Shown here: one piece after another, positions 34,992 to 46,664 of the stretch
Position numbering within the stretch: position 1 is the first letter of the stretch
Layout: each line of letters opens with the position of its first letter
Assembly: GCA_004570425.1 (NCBI GenBank)
Contig: SPQJ01000018.1
Coordinates: forward strand, 1-64,000
DNA: 64,000 nucleotides
Reading direction: 5' to 3'
Source: Bacillus sp. AZ43
GTDB taxonomy: Bacteria; Actinomycetota; Actinomycetes; Mycobacteriales; Geodermatophilaceae
Notes under the pieces: model-generated
Told to the model about the DNA's origin: nothing
What the model saw: only the letters and a program-made list of their open reading frames with translations
Databases searched by the model: none
Translations under genes and position numbers: made by a program

Positions 34992-36584
34992 CTAGAAGTC
35001 CTTCGAGAGCCGGAGTCGGAGGGGGCGGCCGTCGGGGTCGTCGAGCAGGCGGTAGACCGGCGTGGCCCACAACCGGGTGCGCAGCGGGAGCCGCTCGGCA
35101 CGGTGGCGCCGGAGCCGGCCGGGCGGGCGCGGGCCCTGGCGGCCGCCCTCGTGCCAGGCCTCCAGTGCATCGGCGCGCTGGTCCAGCGTGGCCACGAAGC
35201 GCTCGGGGTCGAGGACCAGCTCGTCCTCGCCGCCGTCCTGCGCCAGGTCCAGGTGCTCCCGGGCCAGCGCCAGCCGCAGGTCGCGGGCGAACACCCGCGC
35301 GCCCTCGCCGGTGCCGGCCGGATCGCGCGGCTCCCGCGGGTCGCGGGTCGTGTCGAGCACCGCGCTGGAGAGCTCGCTGTCGTGCGTCCACGACCGGCGG
35401 TTGAAGTTGTCGCTGCCGACGCTGGCCCAGGTGTCGTCGACGACGCAGACCTTCGCGTGCACGTACACCGGCGTCCCGGCGTGGTTCTCGACGTCGAAGA
35501 CGTGCACCCGACCCTCGCCGGCGTCGTTGCACAGCTGCAGCGCCTGCCACCGGCCCACGTACTGGGGCCGCTCCGCGAACGCCCCCTCCTGGTCGGGCAC
35601 CCGGGGCACCACGACGACCAGGTGCAGGTCCGGGTTGTCCCGCAGCGCGTCGGCGAACAAGCGGGCGACCTCCGACGACCACATGTACTGGTCCTCGAGG
35701 TAGATCAGCCGCCGAGCCCGCTTCACCGCCTTCGTGTAGCCGCGCGCCACCGACCGCTCCCCGTGGGGCGCGAACCGGTACGGCGGGCGGATGGCCGGAT
35801 AGGTCCGCAGGTTCTGCACGTAGTGCGGTCCGCACTCCGGCGGCGGGGGCAGCTGCGGCGGCAGCGGATCGCCGTGCAACCGGCGGTGGTGGACCTTGTC
35901 GTACAGCCAGGCGATCGGGTGGTCGCTGTCGGGGCTGTTCGGGTCGCTCCAGCGCTCCCGGAACACCGTGTCGAGCACTCCCACGGCGGGCCCGCGCAGC
36001 TCCAGCTGCACGTCGTGCCACGGCGGCGTCTCCCCGTACGCGCCGGCCATGGCGACGGCCTGCGGGTCCCCGTGGTGCGCGGCGTCGTCGCGGCGGCTGT
36101 GGCACAGGTCGATCCCGCCGACGAACGCCACGTCGCGGGACGGGTCCTGGTCGTGCCGCAGCACGACGAACTTCTGGTGGTGGCTGCCGAAGCGGCGCAC
36201 CCGCTGGTCGAGGATCACCTCGCCCCCGCCGTGCTCGATCTCGGAGTCCAGCGCCCGGTTCTCCTCCTTGCTGAACGAGGCGCGGTCCATGTGCGAGCGC
36301 CACACCAGGCCCCGGACGCAGACGCCACGCTTCACCGCGCGGGTGAACAGCCCGGCCACGGTGGGGCCGCCGTCGCGCAGCAGCTGGTCGGGATCGCCCC
36401 GCCAGTCGGTGAAGAACAGGTGGTCGCCGGCGTCCAGCGACTCGACCTCCTCGACCAGGCGGTCGAAGTACGTCGCGCCGTGCAGGAGCGGCCGCGCGAG
36501 GTTCCCCGCGGTCCACGCCGGCAGCGACGTCGCAGGGTTGCCGCGCTCCTCGGCGCTGAGCAGCCACTGCTCCGGCGTGTCCAC
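34992..36584 (-). CDS. Phospholipase D family protein
   Basis: 530 residues with two HKD phosphodiesterase motifs: SHHQKFVVL near 135 followed by [15 protein letters not shown], and [20 protein letters not shown] near 373-390. Between them [20 protein letters not shown] is conserved in cardiolipin-synthase/PLD-like proteins. No signal peptide or membrane helix is apparent, so it probably acts in the cytoplasm or at the inner face of the membrane. Substrate unknown. GTG 36584 starts it, divergent from lysC. Confidence 0.9.
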   Translation of the reverse strand: MDTPEQWLLSAEERGNPATSLPAWTAGNLARPLLHGATYFDRLVEEVESLDAGDHLFFTDWRGDPDQLLRDGGPTVAGLFTRAVKRGVCVRGLVWRSHMDRASFSKEENRALDSEIEHGGGEVILDQRVRRFGSHHQKFVVLRHDQDPSRDVAFVGGIDLCHSRRDDAAHHGDPQAVAMAGAYGETPPWHDVQLELRGPAVGVLDTVFRERWSDPNSPDSDHPIAWLYDKVHHRRLHGDPLPPQLPPPPECGPHYVQNLRTYPAIRPPYRFAPHGERSVARGYTKAVKRARRLIYLEDQYMWSSEVARLFADALRDNPDLHLVVVVPRVPDQEGAFAERPQYVGRWQALQLCNDAGEGRVHVFDVENHAGTPVYVHAKVCVVDDTWASVGSDNFNRRSWTHDSELSSAVLDTTRDPREPRDPAGTGEGARVFARDLRLALAREHLDLAQDGGEDELVLDPERFVATLDQRADALEAWHEGGRQGPRPPGRLRRHRAERLPLRTRLWATPVYRLLDDPDGRPLRLRLSKDF

Positions 36585-36644
36585 CGCATGATCACATCCC
36601 GGCCGATCCGCGGACGCAACCGCCGGAGCCGCGCGGGACGTCGG

Positions 36645-36650
36645 TAGCCT
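36645..36650 (+). promoter_or_regulatory. -10 box for leaderless lysC
   Basis: TAGCCT ends eight bases before GTG 36659 and no ribosome-binding site lies between, which suggests a leaderless lysC-asd message. Confidence 0.5.
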
Positions 36651-36658
36651 GTGGACCC

Positions 36659-38973
<2,315 letters not shown>

Positions 38974-38997
38974 GGGACTTCCGGCTCCGGAAGTCCC
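38974..38997. terminator. Bidirectional terminator between asd and S9 peptidase
   Basis: GGGACTTCCGG (38974-38984) and CCGGAAGTCCC (38987-38997) form a perfect 11-bp inverted repeat between the two converging stop codons. A short pyrimidine run follows on the plus strand. Confidence 0.75.
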
Positions 38998-38998
38998 C

Positions 38999-40792
38999 CT
39001 AGGGCTTCACGTGCTTCAGCGCGAAGCCCAGCGCGAGCTCGACCTGGCGGATGGTCTCCTCGATGACCAGCGAGCCGTGGCCGGCGTCGAACCGGTAGAC
39101 CTCGTGCTCCTTGCCCAGCTCCTCGAGCCGGGCGAGGTAGTTGTCGATCTGCCGGATGGGGCACCGCGGGTCGTTCGCCCCGGCGACGACCAGCACGGGC
39201 GCCGCGACGGCGTCGACGTAGGTGATCGGCGAGGACCGGACGTACACGTCGCGCACCTCGTCCGGTGAGCCGCCGAACAGCGCGCGGTCGTAGGCCCGCA
39301 GGCCCTCCATCTCGTCCTCGTAGGCGGCCAGGTAGTCCGCGACCGGCACCTCGGCGATGCCCGCCGTCCACCGCTCGGGCTGCGTGCCCAGCCCGAGCAG
39401 GGTGAGGAAGCCGCCCCAAGAACCGCCGGTCAGCACCGTCCGCTCCCGGTCGAGGAAACCCTCGGCCAGCAGCGCGTCGTAGACGGCGGCGATGTCCTCG
39501 AGCTCGGTGAGCCCCGGCCGGCCGGTCAGCGCGTCGCGCCAGGCCGAGCCGTAGCCGGTGGACCCGCGGTAGTTCACGTGCACGACGGCGTACCCGGCGT
39601 CGACGTAGGCCGCCCGCCGGGCGCGGTAGGAGTCGTCGTCGGCCGCCTCCGGGCCGCCGTGCACCAGGAACGCGGTCGCGTACGGCGCCGGCCCCTCGGG
39701 GCGAACGACCAGCGCGTGCACGGTGCCGCCCGGGCCGGCCACCCAGCGGTCCTCGACCGGGTAGGCGGCCGGCGGCTCCTCGTCGGCGACCGAGAGCACC
39801 ACCGGACCGTCGGCCCGGCGGATGACCGGCGGCAACTCCGCGTTCGACCAGGCCAGCTCCACGGTGCCGTCGGGCCGGGCGGTGGCCCCGCGGACCACGC
39901 CGGTCGGGGTGTCCAGCTTCTCCAGGGCTCCGGTGGCCAGGTCGTAGCGGTAGAGCTCGCTGCGGGCGGCGTGGTCGTGGCCGACCAGCAGCGCCGACCC
40001 GTCGGGGTAGAAGCCGGCCGTGACGTCGCCGGGCAGGTCCAGGACGATCTCGGTCTCGGTGTCGGCCGCGACGTCCCAGATCAGCAGCTCGTCGCGGCCG
40101 CGCCGCTCGTGGCCGACGAGCAGCCGCCGGTCGCCGGGCCGCGGGCCGAACTCGAGGGCGTGCAGGCCCTTGCCCTCGCCGTCCCACTTCTCCGCGACCA
40201 CCGAGTCGTCAGCGGTGCGCAGGACGCGCAACGCCGGGTAGCGGGGGTCGCCGTGCTCGGTGTGCGAGATGACCAGCAGCTCGTCGTCGTGGGTGAGGGC
40301 GTCCACCGACGCCGGGTCGGTGTGCCGGTAGACCACCCGCGGCGTCCCGTCGTGCGGGGCCAGCCACAGCTCGCTGCCGTCGTCGGTGCTGCGGCCGACC
40401 GCGACGAGGGTGCGGCCGACCTCCAGCCCGGCCGGGTAGGCCGCCGCGACCTCGGGGACGGCGACCCGGTCGGGCCCGCCGGCGAAGGGCTGGGTCATCC
40501 AGACGCCGAACTCGTCGCCGTCGGTGTCGGCGAACCACCAGATCGTCTCGCCGTCGGGGGAGAGCGTGCCGATGAGCGTGCCGTTCGGCCGGTCGGTCAC
40601 CTGCCGGTGGGTGCCCGCCTCGCGGTCCCAGGCGTACTGCTCGACGACCCCGCTGACGTCGGAGGAGTACAGGTTGCGGTGCGGGGCGTCCTCCGCCCAG
40701 TCGGGCAGCGACACCCGTGGCGCGCGGAAGCGGGCCTGCCAGCGGGCGGTGACCTCGGGCGGCAGGGCGGGGGCAGCGGGTTGGGCCGTCAC
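38999..40792 (-). CDS. S9 family (prolyl oligopeptidase-type) serine peptidase
   Basis: 597 residues: an N-terminal beta-propeller of about 340 residues (for example GTLIGTLSPDGETIWWFADT) and a C-terminal alpha/beta-hydrolase domain. Nucleophile Ser near 458 in TGGSWGGFLT; Asp near 540 in GANDPRCPIR; His near 571 in DAGHGSLVIE. GGPEAADDD and YRGSTGYG are typical of acylaminoacyl-peptidase-like S9 enzymes. No signal peptide is seen. It probably trims short peptides in the cytoplasm. GTG start at 40792. Confidence 0.93.
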   Translation of the reverse strand: MTAQPAAPALPPEVTARWQARFRAPRVSLPDWAEDAPHRNLYSSDVSGVVEQYAWDREAGTHRQVTDRPNGTLIGTLSPDGETIWWFADTDGDEFGVWMTQPFAGGPDRVAVPEVAAAYPAGLEVGRTLVAVGRSTDDGSELWLAPHDGTPRVVYRHTDPASVDALTHDDELLVISHTEHGDPRYPALRVLRTADDSVVAEKWDGEGKGLHALEFGPRPGDRRLLVGHERRGRDELLIWDVAADTETEIVLDLPGDVTAGFYPDGSALLVGHDHAARSELYRYDLATGALEKLDTPTGVVRGATARPDGTVELAWSNAELPPVIRRADGPVVLSVADEEPPAAYPVEDRWVAGPGGTVHALVVRPEGPAPYATAFLVHGGPEAADDDSYRARRAAYVDAGYAVVHVNYRGSTGYGSAWRDALTGRPGLTELEDIAAVYDALLAEGFLDRERTVLTGGSWGGFLTLLGLGTQPERWTAGIAEVPVADYLAAYEDEMEGLRAYDRALFGGSPDEVRDVYVRSSPITYVDAVAAPVLVVAGANDPRCPIRQIDNYLARLEELGKEHEVYRFDAGHGSLVIEETIRQVELALGFALKHVKP

Positions 40793-40819
40793 CGGCCCAT
40801 CCTCCCAGGACCGGCCGGG

Positions 40820-42049
40820 TCACCCCGTGCGCAGGCTGTCCACCGGATCCATGCGGGTCGCCTGCCACGCGGGCAGGCAGCCGGCGAGTCCGCCCAGCAC
40901 CGTGCTGCCCACGATGGTCAGCGGGACCAGCCCGGGGGACATGACCAGCTGCCAGTCGCGCTGCAGGCAGACGAGGGCGACCACGGCCAGCCCCGCCGAG
41001 CTGCCCACCAGTCCCGCGACCACGCCGCCGGCGAGGCATTCGGTGATGATCAGCCGGAAGACGTGCGGTCGGGTCGCGCCCAGCGCCCGCCAGAGCCCGA
41101 TGGCGCCGCGCCGCGCGCTCACCGACGACCACCACACGAGGAGCGTGGCCAGGACACCGAGCCCACCGCCCGCCACGGCGAAGGCCTGCATCACCGCCTT
41201 GGTGTCGCCCTCCAGGGACTCGCGGAACTCCGCCGGGTCCTGGGGTGCCGACGCGGTGAACGCCGCGGGGTCCTCGGGACGGAGCTGGCGCGGGGCCTGG
41301 GCCGCGACCTGCTGGGCCGCGCCGGGGAGCGACCGCACGATCACGACGGACTCCGCCGAGACGTCCCAGGCGCCGAGGTCGTCGGCCGGCCGGGCGATGA
41401 CCACGCTGTCGAGGAGATCGGGACGCAGCGGGCTCTCCTCGACGATGCCCACGAGCGAGTAGGACAGCCCGTCCACCAGCAGGCTGCCCCGCGGAACGGT
41501 GAGCCCCAGGCGCTCGGCCAGCAGGTGGCCGAGCACGACCACCCGGCGTCCCTCCGCCACGTCCCCCGCGTCGATCCACCGACCGGTCAGCCCGAGGTCC
41601 GCCGCGTCGGCCAGCCCGGGATCGGAGAGCACCAGCTGGCTCCCGGCCAGGGGCGGCGCGGCCGCCACGGTCACCGGCGAGAGAGCGACCTCGGCGTCCT
41701 CGGTGCGGATCAGCAGCGAGCCGGCCGCGCTCACGTTGCGCAGGCGGGCGAGCCGATCCCCCGCGTCCGCCGGGAAGGACCGGATGAGGGGGGCCGCGCC
41801 CGCCGTCCCCGGGCCGCCGCCGCTCCCCGCGACCCCCACCTGGACGGCGGTCGCCCGCAGGGCGTCGAAGCGCGCGGACACCTGCCGCTCCGCGGAGGCG
41901 CCGAGGGCGGTGACGATGACGACCAGCGCCGCCCCCACGGCCACGAGGCCGATGGACAGAGCCGTCCGGCCCGGCCGCTCGAGCAGCGCGGTCAGCGCCT
42001 GGGTGAGCTGGTCGCGCACCCGCAGGACCGAGGCCCGCTGCCGGCGCAC
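40820..42049 (-). CDS. FtsX-like ABC transporter permease
   Basis: 409 residues with the MacB/FtsX layout: one N-terminal helix ([20 protein letters not shown]), a large external domain of about 230 residues, then three C-terminal helices ([33 protein letters not shown] and [20 protein letters not shown]), ending [17 protein letters not shown]. The cytoplasmic [18 protein letters not shown] is the ATPase contact. GTG 42049 starts one base after the ATPase stop. It is the last gene of the secreted-protein/exporter unit. Confidence 0.92.
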   Translation of the reverse strand: MRRQRASVLRVRDQLTQALTALLERPGRTALSIGLVAVGAALVVIVTALGASAERQVSARFDALRATAVQVGVAGSGGGPGTAGAAPLIRSFPADAGDRLARLRNVSAAGSLLIRTEDAEVALSPVTVAAAPPLAGSQLVLSDPGLADAADLGLTGRWIDAGDVAEGRRVVVLGHLLAERLGLTVPRGSLLVDGLSYSLVGIVEESPLRPDLLDSVVIARPADDLGAWDVSAESVVIVRSLPGAAQQVAAQAPRQLRPEDPAAFTASAPQDPAEFRESLEGDTKAVMQAFAVAGGGLGVLATLLVWWSSVSARRGAIGLWRALGATRPHVFRLIITECLAGGVVAGLVGSSAGLAVVALVCLQRDWQLVMSPGLVPLTIVGSTVLGGLAGCLPAWQATRMDPVDSLRTG

Positions 42050-42050
42050 C

Positions 42051-42725
42051 TCAGGCCCCGACCGGTGTCGCGGTCCGGCCGTCGGAGACCTCCACGGTGC
42101 GCCCGCACCGGGCGGCCAGCTCGCGGTCGTGCGTCACCAGGACGACGGCGGAACCCTGGGCCGCGATGCCGGCCAGCAGGTCGAAGATGATCCGGCTGTT
42201 CTGGCTGTCGAGGTTGCCGGTGGGCTCGTCGGCGAGGAGGAGGTCGGGCTCCTTGGCGATGGCGCGGGCCACCGCGACGCGCTGCCGCTCCCCGCCGGAC
42301 AGCGTGTCCACCTGCTGGCCCGCCCGGCCGGCCAGCCCGACCAGCTCGAGGGCCTCCATGGCCGGCCCCCGCCGGCCCCGCCGCGGCGTGGAGAAGAGCA
42401 GGCCGTCGGTGACGTTGTCCAGGACCGTCCGCTTGGGGGAGAGGTGGAAGGACTGGAAGACGAAGGAGAGGTGGCGCGCCCGCATGTCGGCCCTGTCCCG
42501 CGCGCTCATCACCCGGCTGTCGGTGTCCAGGATGCGGAGCTCTCCCGACGCCGGGGTGTCGAGGAGCCCGAGCAGGTTGAGCAGCGTGGACTTCCCGGAC
42601 CCGGAAGGACCCACGATGGCGAGGAAATCGCCACCGACGACGCTCAGGTTGGCGTCCCACAGACCGACCTCGGTGGAGCCGACGGTGTAGGTCTTCTTCA
42701 CGTTCACCAGGCTGGCGAGTTCCAT
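42051..42725 (-). CDS. ABC transporter ATP-binding protein, LolD/MacB type
   Basis: 224 residues, one ABC domain. Walker [10 protein letters not shown] at 39-47, Q-loop [20 protein letters not shown], signature [20 protein letters not shown], Walker [15 protein letters not shown], His switch VTHD. This pattern belongs to the LolD/MacB/YknY group that powers lipoprotein or peptide export with FtsX-like permeases. It is between the adaptor (10-bp gap) and the permease (1-bp gap). Confidence 0.95.
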   Translation of the reverse strand: MELASLVNVKKTYTVGSTEVGLWDANLSVVGGDFLAIVGPSGSGKSTLLNLLGLLDTPASGELRILDTDSRVMSARDRADMRARHLSFVFQSFHLSPKRTVLDNVTDGLLFSTPRRGRRGPAMEALELVGLAGRAGQQVDTLSGGERQRVAVARAIAKEPDLLLADEPTGNLDSQNSRIIFDLLAGIAAQGSAVVLVTHDRELAARCGRTVEVSDGRTATPVGA

Positions 42726-42735
42726 CTCCGGCCCG

Positions 42736-44127
42736 TCACCGCGTCTCGACGAGGGAGCCGACCGGTGGCGCGCCGGAGCGCAGTTCCACCCATCCCTCGG
42801 CGGTGAACCCCGGCTCGACCTCCCACCGGCGACGGTCGGGCAGGGTCACGACGACGTCCGCCCCGTCGATCCGCTGCAGGGCCACGACCGGCACGGCGAC
42901 GACCGCCGCCCCCGTTCCCTGGACGGTCACCGTCAGGAGCACCCCGGTGCCGACGGAGGAGCTCGGTGGCTGCTCGGCCAGCTCGACCTCGACCCGGTAC
43001 GGCCGCTCCGTGGAGGGCGTGGACCCGATGGCCGCGGCGGCAGGGTCGGCGGCCTCGCCGCTGACGGTGGACGGCTCGCTCGCCACGCTCACCACCGTGC
43101 CCGTGAGCGCGGCCGGCAGCGTGCTGGACGTGATCGACACGGCCATCTCCGGCTGCAGCATCTGCGCCTCGCCCATGTTCACGTAGGTGATCGCCCGCAG
43201 GGTCGGGTCGCCCAGGGTGACGATCTCCTGGCCGGGTTGGAGCTCGAGGCCGGGGGAGGCGGACACGTCGAGGACCGTCGTCGAGGCGAACGGGACGGCG
43301 ACGACCTCGTCGGCATCCAGCCGCGTGCCCCTCGCCAGCTCCTCCCGCCGGACGCGCTCCCGCTCCGCGGCGAGGTCGCGCTGGGCGCGGGCGATGTCCC
43401 GCTGGCGCGCGGCGCGAGCGGTGTCCACCTGCAGCTGGGCCTGCGCGACGGCCGCGTCCGCACCGGTGCCCCCGTCGCGTGCGGCCCGGGCCTCGCCCAG
43501 CACCAGCTCGGCGGCCGCCAGTGCGGCGTCACCGTTGGCCTGGGCGTCCTCCAGCGCGTCGGCCAGCGGCTGGATCGTGTCGGGTTCGGTCGCGGTCCCG
43601 GGGGCGTCGTTCTCCGGCGCGGCGTAGCCGAGCGTCTCGTAGAGGGCCGAGAGGGAGTCCTGCGTGGCGACGTCGAAGACGCCGGTGTCCCGGACGCCCA
43701 GGGCCTGCTGGAGCTGGCTGACGTCGCCGCCCTCGTCGCCGAAGGCGAGGTCGCGGTAGAAGGCGCCGGGGCTCTCCACCGTGATCACCGGCCGGCCGGC
43801 CACCTCCGCGACGACCGCCGGTGACGTCAGCACGGATCCGGCCTGCACCGGGAGCCCCGTGACGACCGACCGCACGCCGTCTGCCGCGGAGACCGGTGCG
43901 GACACGGTGACGGCCGTCGGGGCGGTGATGACACCCCGGACGGACAGCGTCTCCGCGAGCGGCCGCTCCTCCACCTCCGCGGAGGTGGGGCCGGGCGGCG
44001 GGGGCGTGGCGTTGGCCGCCGCCTGGGTCGCCGAGACGCTGTTCCGGGAGGCGATCACGAGGCTCGTCACGGCGATGACGAGCAGCGCGGACAGGATCAC
44101 GCCGGCCCACGTGGCCCTGCGAGCCAT
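42736..44127 (-). CDS. Membrane-fusion-type adaptor with peptidoglycan-binding-like segment
   Basis: 463 residues after GAGGAGG. N-terminal membrane anchor (about 8-27), a beta segment (LSVRGVITAPTAVTVSAPVS), then GDEGGDVSQLQQALGVRDTG and VFDVATQDSLSALYETLGY near 125-165, which matches the peptidoglycan-binding type 1 fold, then an Arg/Ala/Glu-rich coiled-coil hairpin at about 190-280 and a beta-barrel C-terminal half ending VGSLVETR. It is a MacA-like adaptor for Gram-positive bacteria, expected to link the ABC exporter with the cell wall. Confidence 0.88.
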   Translation of the reverse strand: MARRATWAGVILSALLVIAVTSLVIASRNSVSATQAAANATPPPPGPTSAEVEERPLAETLSVRGVITAPTAVTVSAPVSAADGVRSVVTGLPVQAGSVLTSPAVVAEVAGRPVITVESPGAFYRDLAFGDEGGDVSQLQQALGVRDTGVFDVATQDSLSALYETLGYAAPENDAPGTATEPDTIQPLADALEDAQANGDAALAAAELVLGEARAARDGGTGADAAVAQAQLQVDTARAARQRDIARAQRDLAAERERVRREELARGTRLDADEVVAVPFASTTVLDVSASPGLELQPGQEIVTLGDPTLRAITYVNMGEAQMLQPEMAVSITSSTLPAALTGTVVSVASEPSTVSGEAADPAAAAIGSTPSTERPYRVEVELAEQPPSSSVGTGVLLTVTVQGTGAAVVAVPVVALQRIDGADVVVTLPDRRRWEVEPGFTAEGWVELRSGAPPVGSLVETR

Positions 44128-44149
44128 GTCGTGCCTCCTCGGGATGCGT

Positions 44150-44182
44150 GCACGGCCGTGGGGGAGCTCCCCACGGCCGTGC
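44150..44182. terminator. 32-bp-class perfect palindrome between lipoprotein and adaptor genes
   Basis: GCACGGCCGTGGGG (44150-44164, one of five G bases left for the loop) pairs with CCCCACGGCCGTGC (44169-44182). It separates the secreted protein and lipoprotein genes from the adaptor gene. As a hairpin it could end or weaken transcription into the exporter genes, or protect the upstream message. Confidence 0.65.
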
Positions 44183-44201
44183 GCGCGTTGGTCGGTCGCG
44201 G

Positions 44202-45119
44202 TCAGAAGTCGTAGTCGTCCGGGTCGAAGGACTGGTCGCCGATCGCGTCGTAGAAGAGCGCCTGCCCCTCCATGACGGCTTCCCGGCTGTCCTCCAGGAC
44301 GTCGTCCCGCAGCTCCCGCAGGCGCGGGGTCAGCAGCTCCTGGAAGCTCCGGAAGCACTGCGCGGCCTCCCGGGCGAGCGCTCCACCGTCGGCGTCGAGG
44401 ACGCCACGGCCCTGCTCCCAGTCCTCGACCCTCGCCGGGGAGAAGTCGTCGGTCCGGTCGTTCATCTCCGAGATGAGCCAGGAACCGGCATCGGTCGCGT
44501 TGCGGCTCACGTCGGCCGGCACCCCGAGCTGGCGGAAGCACTCGCGGTAGCCGTCGGTGCCCGGGTCGCCGGACTCGGCGATCCGCTGGACCTCGGTCCG
44601 GACGGTCGTCGGCCAGGCGGCGAACGGGTTCTCGGTCGAGTCGCGGAAGACGACGAACCGGTCGGTGGCCGCGGAGACGCTGCGCGCCCCGTCCTCGCCG
44701 AGGCACGTGCCGAGGGCGGCCTGCGCCTCCACCGGGACCGTTTCCAGGGCGGGGTCGGACATGACGACGATCCCGCGGTTCTCCAGCTTGGCCGGGGAGA
44801 CGAACTCCGCGTGGCCGCGGATGAGGTTGCTCGCGTTCAGCACGGGCAGCTGCGCGTAGTCGGCGACGCCGGCGTCCCGCATGCAGTCGGCGACGGCGTC
44901 CGCCTCCGCCTGGGCGAGGAGGAGGCGGGCGCTCTCGTTGGCGCGGGCGCCCGCGTCACCGTCGGTCGGTGCCAGCATGTCGAGGAACTGGGGGGACAGC
45001 TCCCTGTCCTCCGCGGTGTCGCCGGAGGACAGGGAGCCGCACGCAGTGAGTGCGGCGCAGAGCACCGCAATCGACGCGCCCCGGAGTGCAGACGCCCTGC
45101 GAGGGGTGGAGAAGGTCAT
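44202..45119 (-). CDS. Cysteine-containing secreted lipoprotein of unknown function
   Basis: 305 residues. The signal peptide ends in the lipobox LTAC (RGASIAVLCAALTACGS). Four further cysteines occur in spaced motifs: VADCMRDAGV, LGTCLGEDG, RECFRQLGV and AQCFRSF. The C-terminus is acidic (DQSFDPDDYDF). The CMRxxG type recurs in actinobacterial lipoproteins encoded beside adaptor/ABC exporter genes, but no function is established. ATG 45119 overlaps the stop of the small secreted protein gene by four bases, so both are made together. Confidence 0.8.
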   Translation of the reverse strand: MTFSTPRRASALRGASIAVLCAALTACGSLSSGDTAEDRELSPQFLDMLAPTDGDAGARANESARLLLAQAEADAVADCMRDAGVADYAQLPVLNASNLIRGHAEFVSPAKLENRGIVVMSDPALETVPVEAQAALGTCLGEDGARSVSAATDRFVVFRDSTENPFAAWPTTVRTEVQRIAESGDPGTDGYRECFRQLGVPADVSRNATDAGSWLISEMNDRTDDFSPARVEDWEQGRGVLDADGGALAREAAQCFRSFQELLTPRLRELRDDVLEDSREAVMEGQALFYDAIGDQSFDPDDYDF

Positions 45120-45481
45120 GCCTGCGAGCAGCTCGAGCCCTGGAGCGTGTACACGTAGTGGTTCGCCCGCACCCGGACCGGCGCACCGATCAGGTTCGTG
45201 ACCATGGTGAAGTTGCCGGACTGCGGGTCGCTCAGGGTGTAGCTGTAGCCGGCGTTGATCCACGCGCCCGTCGACTTCTGGTACTCGTCGTAGTACGTGG
45301 CGGTCGTGATGTCCGAGCGGATTGTGTAGAAGTACCCCATCGAGACGTTGCCGCTGCAGTAGCCGTGCGCCCCGGTGTCGTTGCGCATGACGACGTCGGC
45401 GGCCATCGCGGGCGACGGTGCGGTGAGGGCCACACCGGCGCCGACGGCGAGGGCCACTCCCAACTTGGCGAGCTTCTTCAC
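45116..45481 (-). CDS. Small secreted protein, candidate exported effector or signal
   Basis: 121 residues. A Sec signal peptide (VKKLAKLGVALAVGAG, then VALTAPSPAMA, cleavage after residue 27) leaves a 94-residue mature protein with two cysteines, C42 and C118, that could form one disulfide. The mature part is rich in Tyr, Thr, Ser and Asn (SMGYFYTIRSDITTATYYDE) and probably beta-stranded. I recognise no family; a bacteriocin-like or adhesin-like protein are both possible. GTG 45481 follows AGGAG. Upstream lie a TTGACT promoter-like box and a receptor-operator-like site. Confidence 0.8.
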   Translation of the reverse strand: MKKLAKLGVALAVGAGVALTAPSPAMAADVVMRNDTGAHGYCSGNVSMGYFYTIRSDITTATYYDEYQKSTGAWINAGYSYTLSDPQSGNFTMVTNLIGAPVRVRANHYVYTLQGSSCSQA

Positions 45482-45566
45482 GACTGGACTCCTGACTGCG
45501 AGATGACGGTGACCTGACCAGAGCCGGTGACCAGTCGTGATGACCCGGGTGCGGCCTGTAGTGCGA

Positions 45567-45596
45567 AGAGTGGCTCAGGTCACTCCAACGAGTCAA
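45567..45596 (-). promoter_or_regulatory. Possible promoter of the secreted-protein operon
   Basis: Minus strand: TTGACT (45591-45596) as -35, 18-bp spacer, CACTCT (45567-45572) as a weak -10. The receptor-operator-like site abuts the -35, so bound receptor would interfere with polymerase. Confidence 0.4.
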
Positions 45597-45598
45597 TA

Positions 45599-45623
45599 GC
45601 GAACCGCACGGTCGGTTTTTTTC
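45599..45623. promoter_or_regulatory. Butyrolactone-receptor (ARE-like) operator, site 2
   Basis: AACCGCACGGTCGGTT is an imperfect palindrome (AACCG-N6-CGGTT). The core CCGCACGGTCGGTTT (45604-45618) is identical to that before the afsA-like gene. It lies just upstream of the -35 for the secreted-protein operon, so the receptor encoded nearby probably regulates that operon. Confidence 0.65.
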
Positions 45624-45635
45624 TTCCGGGAGGGT

Positions 45636-45656
45636 AGCCCGGGTCCGCCCCGGGTT
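45636..45656 (-). terminator. Weak hairpin after the epimerase gene
   Basis: CCCGGG (45638-45643) and CCCGGG (45649-45654) with flanking A-T and G-T pairs form a short stem 35-55 bases past the epimerase stop. A purine run, then AAAAAAA on the minus strand, follows. It may separate the butyrolactone unit from the export unit. Confidence 0.35.
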
Positions 45657-45689
45657 CGCCGCCTGGGTGCGCAGCGGGCCGCGCGGGGG

Positions 45690-46664
45690 TCACGCCGACG
45701 CCGCGTACCAGGCGCTGTGGTCCCGTACCGCCTCGAGGAACGGCGGCCCGGCGTCCAGATCCAGTTCCGCCCAGAGGCGGGCGCTGTCGAACCAGTGGTC
45801 GGCCGACAGCATGTCGAGGTCGTGCGTGGGCTCCCCGCGCTCCCGCAGGGCGCGATAGGCCTCGCCGTACCCGATGGCCTGCGGATGGACGGGGATGCCG
45901 GCCGCGGCCATGAATCCCCGGAGGCAGTCGGCCACCGGGACCGGGACCGGATGGTTGCAGTCGTAGAGCCGCGCCACGCGGTCCGGCTCGGCCGCCAGGG
46001 CGCACCGGACGACGGCGTCCGCGAGGCGGCGGACGTCCACCATGGACACGAGGGCGTCCAGGCCGGCGACCCTGCCCTGCAGCAGCGTGGCGAGCCGGAC
46101 GGCGCTGGGGCCGACCCACCGATCCCCGGTCCCGTAGACGAGGTGGGGGCGGAGGACCACGCCGCCCGCCTCGAGGACCTGCGCCTCCGCGTCGGCGCGG
46201 GTGCGCGACAGGGGCGACGCCGGCGCCACGGGGAGGGTCTCGTGCGCCCGGTTCCGGAACGGTCCGCGGCCGTAGACCGCGGCGGTGCTGACGTGCACCA
46301 CGCGACCCACGTCGGACCGGGCCGCCTCGTCGAGCAGCGCGCGGGTGCCGGCGACGTTGGTCCGCTCCGCCAGCTCGGCGGAACGGCCGACGTAGGAGGC
46401 GCAGTGCACGAGCGCGCTCGCGCCGGTGGCGAGCCCGCGCAGCGACCGGCCGTCCCGCAGGTCCCCCTGGTGCGTCTCGGCCGCCCACGTCGGGTCCGGG
46501 GTGCGGGCCAGGACGCGCAGCCGGCAGCCGCTCCCCGGCCCCTCGAGCAGGCGACGGACGTGGGAGCCGATGAAGCCCGATGCCCCCGTGAGCACCACGA
46601 GCGGCCGCTCCGGCGAGCTGTTCGGTCCGGCCACCGTCGTGGGCCCCGGGTCGACGGCCGTCAC
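45690..46664 (-). CDS. NAD-dependent epimerase/dehydratase family protein (extended SDR-like)
   Basis: 324 residues. NAD loop VVLTGASGFIGSHVRRLLEG, VVHVSTAAVYGRGPF and VVLRPHLVYGTGDRWVGP are clear extended-SDR features. The expected catalytic YxxxK reads SPLSRTRADAE, so the Tyr and Lys are replaced by Leu and Arg. It may have altered chemistry or a binding role. GTG 46664 overlaps the receptor gene's stop (GTGA), tying it to butyrolactone signalling, where NAD-dependent reductases often modify the autoregulator. Confidence 0.85.
   Translation of the reverse strand: MTAVDPGPTTVAGPNSSPERPLVVLTGASGFIGSHVRRLLEGPGSGCRLRVLARTPDPTWAAETHQGDLRDGRSLRGLATGASALVHCASYVGRSAELAERTNVAGTRALLDEAARSDVGRVVHVSTAAVYGRGPFRNRAHETLPVAPASPLSRTRADAEAQVLEAGGVVLRPHLVYGTGDRWVGPSAVRLATLLQGRVAGLDALVSMVDVRRLADAVVRCALAAEPDRVARLYDCNHPVPVPVADCLRGFMAAAGIPVHPQAIGYGEAYRALRERGEPTHDLDMLSADHWFDSARLWAELDLDAGPPFLEAVRDHSAWYAASA

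Noticed and set aside
45116-45481. Lactococcin 972-type bacteriocin
   Set aside because: Cassette layout is similar but I cannot match the mature sequence to that family, so no name is given.
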